A stretch of DNA of 64,000 bases from GWE2-40-63 sp050179685 (GCA_050179685.1 JBFXEW010000009.1:1-64000); one strand, 5' to 3'. Shown: positions 1-8,348, counted from the stretch's first letter. The notes: a model not told the origin generated them from the letters alone. A program made the numbers and translations.

Positions 1-1
1 C

Positions 2-127
2 TGCTACTGGATGGAATTTAAAGAAAATGATGGAGAAGTTGAAACAGGAACTTCTCCACCTATATCTTTTACTCAAATCAAGATATTTTTATTTTTACTT
101 AAATTTGAGTTCGTAAGGAACGACTAA
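2..127 (+). CDS. Possible 3' end of a truncated upstream gene
   Basis: A reading frame is open from the left edge of the window to a TAA at 125-127, giving about 41 residues that end in FEFVRND. It could be the tail of a gene that starts outside the window. No domain is recognisable, and the stretch is short enough to be open by chance. A perfect 10-bp inverted repeat (31-40 and 49-58) lies inside it, which would be unusual for an active coding end and argues for caution. Confidence 0.2.
   Translation, partial: CYWMEFKENDGEVETGTSPPISFTQIKIFLFLLKFEFVRND
31..58. repeat. Perfect 10-bp inverted repeat, possible hairpin
   Basis: TGGAGAAGTT (31-40) is followed after 8 nt by its exact reverse complement AACTTCTCCA (49-58). 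It could act as a transcript-end hairpin for an upstream gene, but only a mixed pyrimidine tract follows, not a clean T run. Confidence 0.4.
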
Positions 128-173
128 CTATTTGCTTAAAATCAACAAAAACTCCGAAGGAGTTTAATAATAA

Positions 174-196
174 TAGCCCCGGGTTTCAACCCGGGG
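174..196. repeat. REP-like palindrome, copy 1
   Basis: TAG followed by CCCCGGGTT-TC-AACCCGGGG is a perfect 9-bp dyad with a 2-nt loop. An identical copy lies at 461-483, and a partial CCCCGGGT motif recurs near 8175. Such short GC-rich dyads in AT-rich intergenic DNA are the hallmark of REP elements, which RAYT-type transposases are known to mobilise. No RAYT gene is present in this window. Confidence 0.75.
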
Positions 197-218
197 AATA
201 AGGAGCACAAACTTAAAT

Positions 219-427
219 AGCGGTGCAAGCAGCATCTCACCATAAAACACGCACCTCTCATGCACCGCAATGTTCAGGATTCCATTAGAATAAAATCAAA
301 AACGACGAAGTCCTCACAGAACATAATCTGAAATCTTAAATCAAAATCTGCAACGACGAAGTCCTCACGGAACGTAATCAGCAATTAGCCTTAGTCTTAA
401 GTCCAGCATCCTAGGTCTTGAGTCTAA
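219..427. repeat. Long direct repeat, copy 1 (209 bp)
   Basis: This 209-bp stretch is repeated almost exactly at 505-713, offset 286 bp, with two substitutions seen by eye. With the preceding palindrome (174-196, repeated at 461-483, offset 287) the duplicated module is about 250 bp. It contains two copies of a 28-bp motif beginning AACGACGAAGTCCTCAC, at 301-328 and 352-379. Confidence 0.9.
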
Positions 428-437
428 CCTTCGTCAA

Positions 438-450
438 GTCCCATCGGGAC
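438..450. repeat. Short palindrome GTCCC-ATC-GGGAC
   Basis: A 5-bp dyad with a 3-nt loop lies just left of the second CCCCGGG palindrome. It is absent from the first module, so the spacer differs between the two copies. It resembles the GTCCC/GGGAC intergenic dyads common in Bacteroidota genomes. Confidence 0.5.
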
Positions 451-460
451 GAAATCTTTG

Positions 461-483
461 TAGCCCCGGGTTTCAACCCGGGG
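461..483. repeat. REP-like palindrome, copy 2
   Basis: Identical to 174-196 over TAG plus the 20-bp CCCCGGG dyad. It marks the left part of the second module of the tandemly duplicated intergenic unit. Confidence 0.75.
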
Positions 484-504
484 ATTAAATTTCCCCGGCA
501 AAAA

Positions 505-713
505 AGCGGTGCAAGCAGCATCTCACCATAAAACACGCACCTCTCATGCACCGCAATGTTCAGGATTCCATTAGAATAAAATCAAAAACGACGAAGTCCT
601 CACAGAACATAATCTGAAATCTTAAATCAAAATCTGCAACGACGAAGTCCTCACGGAACGTAATCAGCAATTAGCCTTAGTCTTAAGTCTAGCGTCCTAG
701 GTCTTGAGTCTAA
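505..713. repeat. Long direct repeat, copy 2 (209 bp)
   Basis: Second copy of 219-427. The 28-bp AACGACGAAG motif recurs at 587-614 and 638-665. Homology ends at 713, after which the sequence is AT-rich leader DNA for the 248-aa gene. I see no protein-coding signal across 1-912. Confidence 0.9.
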
Positions 714-912
714 TATCTAAACTCTAACCCCACCATCCCTTTTCCATCAACTTTAGTAACTCCAAGTACTACATGAACTTTAGTCATTTTAGTCACTCAA
801 GTCACACTCTAAGTACTCCTTCATTTTTTCCTTCTAACAGATACTATTTTTGAAAATATTGTCGTAACTTTCGTTTGTCTAAATGATTTACTAACCAATA
901 AATTATACAATT

Positions 913-1659
913 ATGGCAAGCACTAGTGAATCCGGTCATGCAAAGAACGTGGCTACTTTCGATGAATTAATTTCGTACGTAACAGGTTACGGAAGTTCTT
1001 ACAATCCTTCAAAATCAAGCCTTGCACTTACTTCCTTACAATCCTTATCAACCAATGCAAAAAGTGCCGATAGTGCACTAATAGCAGCAACTAATGCAAA
1101 CAAAATTGCAGCAGGTGCTCGCGATGCAGCTTTTAAGCCTTTTAGTCAATTAATCACAAGGGTTTTTAATGCCTTAAAGGCAACCGATGCTCCCAAACAG
1201 GTTGTCGATAATGCACTTACACTGGTTCGTAAGCTTCAGGGTCGCAGAGCATCAGCAAAACTAACCGACGAAGAAAAACAGGCTTTAGCCGATCAGGGTG
1301 TTGAGCCAAAAGAAAAATCATCTTCGCAAATGAGTTTTGACAACCGTATCGAGAACTTCGATAGTTTAATCGACCTTTTATCAGTAGTTGAGCAATACAC
1401 GCCCAACGAAACAGAATTGCAGGTCGCATCGCTTACAACACTCAATACCGAATTTAAGTCCTTAAACAGTGCTGCAGTCAATGCTGCTACCCAATACAGC
1501 AACGCACTAATTGCCCGCAATCAGCTTCTTTATGCTCCCGATACCGGTTTAGTCGATGTGGCTCTCGATGCCAAAACCTATATCAAATCTCTGTTTGGCG
1601 CATCAAGTCCCCAGTACAAGCAAGTTTCAAAACTTTATTTTAGGAAATATAAGATTTAA
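913..1659 (+). CDS. Conserved Bacteroidota protein of unknown function (248 aa)
   Basis: A 248-residue soluble, predicted mostly helical protein with no signal peptide or membrane segment. The landmarks FDELISYVTGYGSSYNPSK near the N-terminus, LVRKLQGRRASAKLT in the middle, SSSQMSFDNR, and AYIKSLFG..SPQYKQVSKL-type text at the C-terminus match my recollection of a recurrent Bacteroidota family annotated only as hypothetical. I know of no assigned function. The ATG at 913 is the first in-frame start and fits that N-terminus. The gene sits between duplicated REP-like DNA upstream and a 21-bp tandem array downstream, followed by a Ser/Thr kinase on the same strand. Confidence is high that it is a real gene and low for any role. 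Confidence 0.8.
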   Translation: MASTSESGHAKNVATFDELISYVTGYGSSYNPSKSSLALTSLQSLSTNAKSADSALIAATNANKIAAGARDAAFKPFSQLITRVFNALKATDAPKQVVDNALTLVRKLQGRRASAKLTDEEKQALADQGVEPKEKSSSQMSFDNRIENFDSLIDLLSVVEQYTPNETELQVASLTTLNTEFKSLNSAAVNAATQYSNALIARNQLLYAPDTGLVDVALDAKTYIKSLFGASSPQYKQVSKLYFRKYKI

Positions 1660-1789
1660 TTTTTTAAAGGTAATTTAGTCTGAATATCTAAAGTCTGGTT
1701 TCTAGCATCTAACATCTAACATCTAATTTCTAACATCTGTATTCTTGTTTACAGGTATTTACATTATTTAAGTTTTAATTACTTAGTTG

Positions 1790-2104
1790 CAATTAGCGCA
1801 GTAAATAACGTAATTACCACCGTCGATGAAATAATTACCACAGTATGTGAAGTAATTGGCATCGCATATGAAATATTTACCACCGTATAAGTTGTAACTT
1901 GCACCGTGTACGAATTAATTGGCATCGTATAAGCTGTAACTTGTACCGTATACGAAATAACTGGCATCGTATAAGTTGTAACTTACACCGTATACCAAAG
2001 AATTTACGCCGTATAGTTTGTAATTCTTATCGTATATCTTGTAATTTACACCGTATAAGTTGTAACTTGTATCGCAAATTATAATTTTAACACGGTATAG
2101 GTTC
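1790..2104. repeat. 21-bp tandem array, 15 units in perfect register
   Basis: Fifteen consecutive degenerate 21-bp units fill 1790-2104 with no insertion or deletion between them, e.g. starts at 1811, 1832, 1853, 1874, 1895, 1916, 1937, 1958, 1979, 2000, 2021, 2042 and 2063. Most units begin TAAyT, carry a central (A/T)CCGTATA or TCGTATA core and end AAGTTG or CGAAA. Units 1895-1936 and 1937-1978 form a 42-bp higher-order repeat with about five differences. Where AAGTTG meets TAACTT, a dyad AAGTT-GT-AACTT forms at unit junctions. 21 bp is both two B-DNA turns and seven codons, but no single reading frame is open across the array. It fills most of the 505-bp gap between the 248-aa gene and the kinase. 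Confidence 0.9.
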
Positions 2105-2164
2105 CAAAAATTCAATAGGCCATGCAAACAAAGTATTTAGCTTTAAAACTTACCTTCGTACTCA

Positions 2165-3121
2165 ATGCGTAAAAAGCAATACACCATAGTGCTTCATGGG
2201 CAAAACGCCGATTACCGCTTCAATCCCCGTTCAGCCAAATCGCAACTGCGCAAAGTATCCAAGTTCAGCCGTGTATTTAAAGGCGAATCTTCCGATGGAA
2301 CTCCGGTGGTAATTAAAATGCTGCCTTCCGATTTAAGCAAAAACCCGGCTGAAGTCGAACGCTTCCGTAGCGAGATTAATTGGTATGGGCTGCATCCCCA
2401 TATTCTGGCGCCTTTTGAATACATCTGTCAGGACAACCGCCATTTCTTAATTGCCGAGTACGTACGCAGCATCAATCTGGGCTTTTACCTGCGTTATGTG
2501 CGGGCATTCAAAAAAACACGCATCAAACTGGCCATTAACTGCGGCCTGCAGTTGCTCGATGCCCTCGAAGCCGTTCATAATTTGGGTTATTTGCATGCCG
2601 ACATTAAGCCGGCCAATGTTTTATTGCTAACCCGGCATTTGCGTTTCCCCAATTTAAGCAATCCGCAGTTTCAACTTATCGATTTTGGCATGACACACAA
2701 ATGTGGCGAGCTTCCTTTTAACGGCAACGAACGCACCCGCCGACCCTTTGTTTTGGTTTATTCTCCTCCCGAACGCGTACTGGGTTTTTACGATTTGGTA
2801 GGCTACCATTCCGATTTGTACCACGTGGCTTTGCTTATTTATGAAATGATAACCAAGGAACCACCCTATGCCAGCCGCTTATCGGTAATGATAATGAACC
2901 TGCAAACTTCATTTCCTTTACCGGAGCGTAAAGTGATACCCAAACCTTTAATGGATATTTTATTAAAAGCCGCGTCTAAATATCATTTTAAAAAGCCCCC
3001 CAATCATTACAGCAAAAATGAAGTGTATCAAAAGCTAAGTCAGGGCATTGCAGGTCGTTTCCAAACCGTTCAGGAGTTTAGAGAAGCCCTGCTTGGTTTT
3101 AAGAATTCCTGGTTTTCTTAA
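2165..3121 (+). CDS. Serine/threonine protein kinase, catalytic domain only
   Basis: A 318-aa Hanks-type kinase. Visible motifs are the VVIK lysine (K51), the catalytic loop HADIKPAN (D146, N151), the IDFGM magnesium loop (D173) and an SPPERV motif replacing the usual APE. The ATP-binding loop is degenerate: KFSRVFKG replaces the glycine-rich GxGxxG. The catalytic loop has HAD in place of HRD. All residues needed for phosphotransfer appear present, so activity is plausible. There is no membrane segment or sensor domain, so it is probably cytosolic. The C-terminus (about 260-318) carries PNHYSKNE and QTVQEFREAL helices typical of the kinase C-lobe. It follows the 21-bp array, and its 3' end overlaps the convergent protease gene by 23 nt. 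Confidence 0.85.
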   Translation: MRKKQYTIVLHGQNADYRFNPRSAKSQLRKVSKFSRVFKGESSDGTPVVIKMLPSDLSKNPAEVERFRSEINWYGLHPHILAPFEYICQDNRHFLIAEYVRSINLGFYLRYVRAFKKTRIKLAINCGLQLLDALEAVHNLGYLHADIKPANVLLLTRHLRFPNLSNPQFQLIDFGMTHKCGELPFNGNERTRRPFVLVYSPPERVLGFYDLVGYHSDLYHVALLIYEMITKEPPYASRLSVMIMNLQTSFPLPERKVIPKPLMDILLKAASKYHFKKPPNHYSKNEVYQKLSQGIAGRFQTVQEFREALLGFKNSWFS

Positions 3122-3566
3122 CTGGTGTATTATTGTCAGGCAAAGTAAGCTTCATAAGCCTTTTATTATAATCAATTACCGCCTGGTACTTTACCAAAAA
3201 ATCACTGCCAATTAATCCGGCAATGTGCTTATCGCAATATTTTTGATAAAGCGCATTTACATGCGACAAATCGAGCAAAACGCAGGGGTAATCGGTAATC
3301 TTTAACCGGCCCACAGTAAGCGAGGGAACGGTTGCCAGATGTGAATCCGTAATCATGGCATTAATTCCCGATGAGTTTTGGTCTTTAATTTTTTTTATCG
3401 ATTGGGCTATCTTTTTCCCAAAAGTATAATCGAGTACTGTTTTCGATGCGCCGGTATCAATAATCAGGTTTCCTTTTAAACGCTTAAACCTGGCTTCAAT
3501 CATAATATGAAAGCTGGAATCTTCAAGTTCAATAAGTTGCAGGGGTATTCGTGTCGTTCTTATCAT
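3099..3566 (-). CDS. Retropepsin-like aspartyl protease family protein
   Basis: A 155-aa protein when started at the ATG at 3566; a longer in-frame version reaches 3629 but its extra 21 residues would overlap the terminator-proximal region and look non-coding. It contains the single-domain aspartic protease signature LIIDTGASKTVLD (D37-T-G-A-S41) and a C-terminal GLIGSDFL segment typical of this Bacteroidota family. Retropepsin-like enzymes act as dimers, each subunit giving one aspartate. No signal peptide is evident. The substrate is unknown. It is convergent with the kinase and overlaps its last 23 nt. Confidence 0.75.
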   Translation of the reverse strand: MIRTTRIPLQLIELEDSSFHIMIEARFKRLKGNLIIDTGASKTVLDYTFGKKIAQSIKKIKDQNSSGINAMITDSHLATVPSLTVGRLKITDYPCVLLDLSHVNALYQKYCDKHIAGLIGSDFLVKYQAVIDYNKRLMKLTLPDNNTPVKKTRNS

Positions 3567-3601
3567 CTTTGCTACTCGATTAATTGTGGCGACAATATCA
3601 A

Positions 3602-3637
3602 TAAAAAAACAGAGATACAAAAGCTGCATCTCTGTTT
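3602..3637 (-). terminator. Rho-independent terminator downstream of mdh
   Basis: A 10-bp stem (3607-3616 with 3628-3637, AAACAGAGAT/ATCTCTGTTT) with an 11-nt loop. On the minus strand it is followed by a T run (complement of the A run 3603-3609). It lies 20 nt past the mdh stop codon. Confidence 0.85.
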
Positions 3638-3656
3638 AATAAAAAGGAATAACATT

Positions 3657-4643
3657 TTAAATTTCAGGAACCGGGTTCAGATGTCCGTATTTTTGCTCAA
3701 ATAAATTCATAGTATCCAGAGCAACCATAACTTCTTTAACCGATTTTGCCGATTGATAAAGCAATTTCTTTTCGTCGGGCAATAGTTCCAGTTCAATAAC
3801 TTTTTCAATTCCTTCGCGACCCAATACTACAGGAACGCCCAGGTAAATATCATCGAGTCCGTATTCGCCGTTGAGGCTTGCACAAACCGGGAATATACGT
3901 TTTGAATCTTTAATAATAGCTTCAACCATTTGGGCAGCAGCTGCTCCGGGAGCATACCAGGCCGAAGTTCCCATAAGTTTAACAATCTCGCCGCCACCGG
4001 TTTTGGTGCGTTCAATAATGGCCTGCAAAGTAGGCTCGTCAATAAGTTCACGTACCGGAATCGACGAAACCGTAGTGTAACGTGGAAGTGGAACCATGGT
4101 ATCGCCGTGACCACCCATTAAAATGGCATGAATACTTTTGGGTGACAGGTTCAACGCTTCGGCTAAGAAAGCTTTGTAACGTGCTGTGTCAAGAATTCCG
4201 GCCATTCCAAAAATCTCACTCGAACGCTTGGGAACCACTTCGTTTGCAGCCAGGTAAGCAGCATAAGTCATAACATCGAGCGGATTCGAAACCACAATAA
4301 TTTTGGCTTGTGGAGAATGAACAATGGCCTTTTTGGTTACGTCTTTTACAATTTTTGCATTGGTTTCAATAAGGTCATCGCGGCTCATTCCCGGTTTACG
4401 CGGAAGTCCCGAAGTAATTACAATGATGTCAGATCCGGCGGTTGCTTCATAATCATCAACCACGCCTTTTACCCTTGTGTCGAATTGTAAGATGGATGAG
4501 GTTTGCCAAAGGTCAAGGGCTTTTCCCTGTACTACGCCATCTTTAATGTCAACCAATACCAGTTCGTTCACCAAATCTTTATTGATGATTTCGTTGGCGC
4601 AGGTTGCACCAACATTTCCGGCTCCAATTACTGTAACTTTCAT
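3657..4643 (-). CDS. mdh: Malate dehydrogenase
   Basis: A 328-aa NAD-dependent LDH/MDH-family enzyme that interconverts malate and oxaloacetate in the cytosol. The N-terminal Rossmann motif GAGNVG (residues 7-12), the substrate-loop arginines in LPRKPGMSRDDL and the catalytic histidine in GGHGDTMVPL are all present. The length is typical. It follows the C69 dipeptidase gene by 48 nt on the same strand and may be cotranscribed with it. A strong terminator follows. With class I fumarase at 19-21 kb it supplies consecutive reactions of the TCA or reductive succinate pathway, although the two genes are not adjacent. Confidence 0.95.
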   Translation of the reverse strand: MKVTVIGAGNVGATCANEIINKDLVNELVLVDIKDGVVQGKALDLWQTSSILQFDTRVKGVVDDYEATAGSDIIVITSGLPRKPGMSRDDLIETNAKIVKDVTKKAIVHSPQAKIIVVSNPLDVMTYAAYLAANEVVPKRSSEIFGMAGILDTARYKAFLAEALNLSPKSIHAILMGGHGDTMVPLPRYTTVSSIPVRELIDEPTLQAIIERTKTGGGEIVKLMGTSAWYAPGAAAAQMVEAIIKDSKRIFPVCASLNGEYGLDDIYLGVPVVLGREGIEKVIELELLPDEKKLLYQSAKSVKEVMVALDTMNLFEQKYGHLNPVPEI

Positions 4644-4691
4644 ACGCTTAATAATTTAATTTTCAATACTATTTGTTGTGTTTCCAATTTT

Positions 4692-6311
4692 TTAAAATAA
4701 CTCGTCATATTTAGTCCAAATGTCATCGCCAAGTTTCCAGGCTTTTTTAACCGCTTGCTCAGCATGCTCCATGGTATATTCGGTGAGTATTTTTTTACGT
4801 TTTTTAGGATTCGATATTTCCAGTGCTTCTTTTTCAAACTTTGCCTGGTTTTTAAATAATTCTTCCTGCATGGGAACAAACACAGCATCCACATCATAAC
4901 GAATAGCGCCCCAGCGTTGGGCTGCCAATGTGCTCATCCGGTTAAAAGCCCACCAGGCCGATTCGTAGGTAAAACCGTTCACACGTCCCGGAGTCTTGTA
5001 CGATTGGGGTAAGTCAGTGGTGCCGGCATAAACAGGAATATAAACCGAAGTGGCAATATTGTCCTGTGCTAACCACAGAACACCTCCAATATCGTCGGGA
5101 AGCCAGTCGCGGCATTGAATTATGGTGCCATACATGGTGTACCAGCGTGCAATGGTGCGCTCACCTAAAAAGTCTATTTTACCTGTTTTTTTATCCACAT
5201 GATACCATCCGCCTTGTACGTTTTGAAGTTCCAGTTGATCGTAAGGCATAAACGGATTGGCCAAAGGCGAAACAATAGTTTTGCCGTCTTTGTCGGTGGT
5301 TTTAATGTTGCGGGTCATATCGTAAGGTGTTCCCTCGTAATAATCTTTAAAGATAGTTACCATGGTTTCCAAAGTAATTTTTTCGTCGGGTTTCACCGAA
5401 AAAGGATAATCTTTATCATTCGGATCGAGCTTTAGCGATGGAGCTACCATATCAAATACGCGCCATTCTCTGCGACGGGCAGCAATAGACTCCCGGCTTT
5501 CAGGCGCATAAACATGACAGAAACTAAAGGTTTGATTTTCGTTCCACCAACCATTTTCTTTAGCTACCGAGAAAATGTTTTCCGAAGCCATAAAATAGTC
5601 AGGATTATTCAAATCAATTTCTTTAATGGTACTGGCGTTGGCATTTACCGAAATATGATCGTCGGGTACACGCTGAGCAACCCAAACCGCACCGGTTTTT
5701 CCTTTTCCCGGGCCAACTATTTCAAAATGCCATACTTCTTTTTTATCAGCAATGGTTAAGCATTCGCCGTCGTCGTTCCATCCGTATTGTTTGGTAAGCT
5801 CATCGGCCATTTTTATGGCATCACGGGCGGTTTCGCAACGTTCAAGCATTAACTGACACAAGCGCTGGCAATCAATCAAACCTTCATCTGAACGGAGTTC
5901 GGAACGTCCGCCAAAAGTGGATTCCCCAATACCGAGTTGTTTTTCGTTTAAGCTTGGATAAGCTGTGTTAACATAGGCAAAAGTGTGGGCAATTTGTGGG
6001 ATGGTTCCAATGGGAGTATGCTGGTAACTGGGCATGGCCAGCGAATTGAAGGGCGTACGTTTGTACATGGTAACGGTGCTTCCGGCTTTGTGATCCTTTG
6101 CCGGAATAATATCCATCCAGGAGCGGGTGCGGTGACTGTCGTCGGTGTGTGAAGTCATTACTGAACCATCTGCCGAAGCCTGTTTACCAACAGTTACCGA
6201 AGTACATCCTTCGGGTACGCCACCCTGCCAATCAGGTTTGTCCTGACCCAAAGCTAAAAAGTATAGATTTAAAGATAGAATTAGAAAGATAAGATGTATT
6301 CTTTTTTTCAT
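4692..6311 (-). CDS. Exported C69-family dipeptidase
   Basis: A 539-aa peptidase of the C69 (PepD-like) family in the Ntn-hydrolase superfamily. The N-terminal 22 residues form a signal peptide (KKRIHLIFLILSLNLYFLALG). After it, EGCTSVTVGKQASADG presents Cys36, the expected N-terminal nucleophile after propeptide removal, followed by the conserved SHTDDSHRTR block. These enzymes cleave dipeptides, and in Bacteroidota they are exported and assist peptide scavenging. The start ATG at 6309-6311 directly precedes the lysine/arginine-rich signal. mdh lies 48 nt downstream. Confidence 0.88.
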   Translation of the reverse strand: MKKRIHLIFLILSLNLYFLALGQDKPDWQGGVPEGCTSVTVGKQASADGSVMTSHTDDSHRTRSWMDIIPAKDHKAGSTVTMYKRTPFNSLAMPSYQHTPIGTIPQIAHTFAYVNTAYPSLNEKQLGIGESTFGGRSELRSDEGLIDCQRLCQLMLERCETARDAIKMADELTKQYGWNDDGECLTIADKKEVWHFEIVGPGKGKTGAVWVAQRVPDDHISVNANASTIKEIDLNNPDYFMASENIFSVAKENGWWNENQTFSFCHVYAPESRESIAARRREWRVFDMVAPSLKLDPNDKDYPFSVKPDEKITLETMVTIFKDYYEGTPYDMTRNIKTTDKDGKTIVSPLANPFMPYDQLELQNVQGGWYHVDKKTGKIDFLGERTIARWYTMYGTIIQCRDWLPDDIGGVLWLAQDNIATSVYIPVYAGTTDLPQSYKTPGRVNGFTYESAWWAFNRMSTLAAQRWGAIRYDVDAVFVPMQEELFKNQAKFEKEALEISNPKKRKKILTEYTMEHAEQAVKKAWKLGDDIWTKYDELF

Positions 6312-6787
6312 AATGCAGTATTTGATTTAGGGATGTCAAGATACAAAGTTTTATGGTTCTTAAAAAAAACCAACACTTAAAATACAGACAATATTTTTCG
6401 ATTTTTTTAGTACTGTTTTTTGTTGATTGGATTATTTAACAGTAAATGAATTATTTTTTTTTGTTAAAGGCTGGTTTCTCCTTGGCGTAAAATGCAACGG
6501 AATGGAGGCAAAACTATTCCAAACGTTTAATAAACATGGCATACATTATTTTTCAGTAACAAGGAATCTTAACAAATACGTGGTTTTCTTTTAGTTTACC
6601 ATCAATAATTATTCTTTGTTTCCTATGTAATGTAAATAGTTAGCTTACTAAAAGGTAAATTAGCAAAGCATAACTTGTTAAACTAACAACATCACAATTT
6701 TAGTGAGTTCCGGTTCTGTATTTTATAAAAAAATAGTTGTTAATTTACTCTTGAAAAGGATTTTACCAGAAATATAACAGAAAAGTC
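6312..6787. other. Divergent intergenic region, no gene seen
   Basis: 476 bp of AT-rich DNA separate the divergent dipeptidase and rsgA genes. It should carry promoters for both. I found only near-matches to the Bacteroidota -7 box (for example TACTCTTG about 40 nt before rsgA) and no convincing RNA or small gene. Confidence 0.5.
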
Positions 6788-7858
6788 ATGGAATTGGAAG
6801 ACTTGGGATACAATCCACGAATTGATGCCTTACGAAAAGAATTGAATATTGAATCATTTGATGTGGGACGGGTGGTGCTAGAACACAAGGAGCGCTATGT
6901 GGTTCTTACCGAAAAGGGAGCTTTTGAGGCTGAACTCACCGGAAATATGCGTTTTTCGGCAAAATATCGTGAAGATTTTCCTGTAGTCGGCGATTGGGTA
7001 GCCCTGACAATTTATGAGCCCGATTTTTCGGTTATCCATCGGCTGATACCCCGGCATTCACTGTTACAAAGGCAGGCAGTCGGGCAATTTGCCACGGTGC
7101 AAGCCATTGCTGCCAATGTCGATTATGCCCTGCTTGTGCAGGCTGCTGATCGTGATTTTAACCTGAACCGGCTCGAAAGATACTTAACTCTTTGCTACGC
7201 GTCGCGGGTAAATCCAATTATTGTGCTGAGCAAAACCGATTTAATCGATGAGCAAACTAAAGCTACGCTTATTGAGCAGCTAAGTCAACGAATTAAAGGA
7301 GTACCAATACTTACACTGAGTAATTATACACGCGATGGCTTTAGCGCTTTAAGAGCTCTTATAGAAAAGGGGAAAACTTATTGTTTGCTGGGTTCATCGG
7401 GTGTCGGAAAATCGAGTCTCTTGAATAATCTGTCAGAAAAACAACAAATGCAAACCGGCTCCATCAGCGAAAGCTCTGGAAAAGGTAAACACATTACCAG
7501 TCATAGGGAATTGGTTGTACTCGAAAATGGGGGTATTCTTATTGATAATCCGGGTATGCGCGAAGTGGGGCTTGTGGATGCAGAAATTGGACTGGAAACC
7601 ACTTTCGATAGTATTGTCAGACTTTCTGAAAAATGCCGCTATTCCGATTGTACCCATAGTCATGAAAAAGGTTGTGCGGTTATTGAAGCCCTTGAAAAAG
7701 GCGAAATAGATGCGAATGCTTACCACAACTACTTAAAAATTGAAAAAGAGAAAGTTCATTTTGAAACCAGCCTCAGCGAACGCAAAAAGAAAGAAAAAGT
7801 GTTCGGAAAAATGGTAAAAGACTATTACAAAAAGAAAATTAAGGATAAAGAACAGTAG
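6788..7858 (+). CDS. rsgA: Ribosome small-subunit-dependent GTPase A
   Basis: A 356-aa circularly permuted GTPase that checks and releases assembly factors during late 30S maturation. The order of motifs is diagnostic: an N-terminal OB-fold (about 20-90), then the G4-type motif LSKTD, then the P-loop GSSGVGKS with the NxxxG-type DNPGMREVG, and finally the C-terminal zinc-binding CRYSDCTHSHEKGC cluster. Length is slightly above the usual 300-350 because of a lysine-rich tail. The ATG at 6788 is the first in-frame start and gives the expected N-terminus. It is monocistronic as far as visible. Confidence 0.95.
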   Translation: MELEDLGYNPRIDALRKELNIESFDVGRVVLEHKERYVVLTEKGAFEAELTGNMRFSAKYREDFPVVGDWVALTIYEPDFSVIHRLIPRHSLLQRQAVGQFATVQAIAANVDYALLVQAADRDFNLNRLERYLTLCYASRVNPIIVLSKTDLIDEQTKATLIEQLSQRIKGVPILTLSNYTRDGFSALRALIEKGKTYCLLGSSGVGKSSLLNNLSEKQQMQTGSISESSGKGKHITSHRELVVLENGGILIDNPGMREVGLVDAEIGLETTFDSIVRLSEKCRYSDCTHSHEKGCAVIEALEKGEIDANAYHNYLKIEKEKVHFETSLSERKKKEKVFGKMVKDYYKKKIKDKEQ

Positions 7859-8180
7859 ATTTTGACAATTCAGTTTTCATGTTGTGGGCAAAAACTTAAT
7901 TTTCGGAAATCAAATTACGATATTTATGCTATCCAAAACGATGAACCCAATCAGGTTTTTCTATGCTTTATAAACAATCAGGAAATGGCTAATTCCGGTT
8001 TTGGTCCTGCGTTGCAATAAGTAAAATCTGGGTTTGCAGAATAAAAAATCATCTGAAATCAGAAATCGAACCTGTCTGACGAGACGCGGGCATCGTCAAC
8101 GACGAAGTCCTCACAGAAAGTAATCGAAATAATAACGATAACAGAGATGGGAACCTAGTAACCTGTCGGTAAAGCCCCGG
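7859..8180. other. Intergenic region with REP fragments
   Basis: The left part (7862-8020) holds a 52-codon open frame from a TTG that I do not recognise and do not call as a gene. The right part carries CCTGTCTGAC at 8071-8080, also found inside the broken tRNA copy at 44101, a fifth copy of the AACGACGAAGTCCTCAC motif (8098-8125), and a partial CCCCGGGT palindrome near 8175. This looks like eroded REP-type DNA related to 174-713. Confidence 0.6.
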
Positions 8181-8348
8181 GTATTGTTAAGCAATAAATT
8201 TGCTGTCCTGCAAACCCTCGATGAACTGATACAAGAGGCCAGCCAGCTGCTAAACAAGCAAATGGATACTATTATGCTGATGTTTAAGGGTACGTACCCC
8301 GAATTTTACGACGGCTACCAACGCAGCCGGGTAATTGTTGATCGCTAG
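8181..8348 (+). pseudogene. Truncated C-terminal remnant of a helical protein
   Basis: An open frame ending at TAG 8346-8348 reads LQTLDELIQEASQLLNKQ and then FYDGYQRSRVIVDR, which has the composition of a real helical protein C-terminus. No plausible start codon or N-terminus exists: the sequence before 8181 is REP-like DNA carrying the CCCCGGG motif. A strong terminator starts 16 nt after the stop, as expected for a formerly functional gene. I infer that the 5' part was lost or replaced when the repeat arrived. The parent family is not identified. Confidence 0.5.

Noticed and set aside
1899..2084. Open frame with a 7-residue period (NLHRI/NLYRI-type text) on the plus strand
   Set aside because: It is only the 21-bp array read in a chance open frame; the same DNA is also partly open on the minus strand, and neither frame spans the array.
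1779..2127. CRISPR array or minus-strand repeat protein
   Set aside because: There are no spacers: the 21-bp units abut directly. The two minus-strand frames are broken by stops.
7862..8020. 52-codon open frame starting at TTG after rsgA
   Set aside because: No recognisable composition, no RBS or promoter, and a chance frame of this size is expected.
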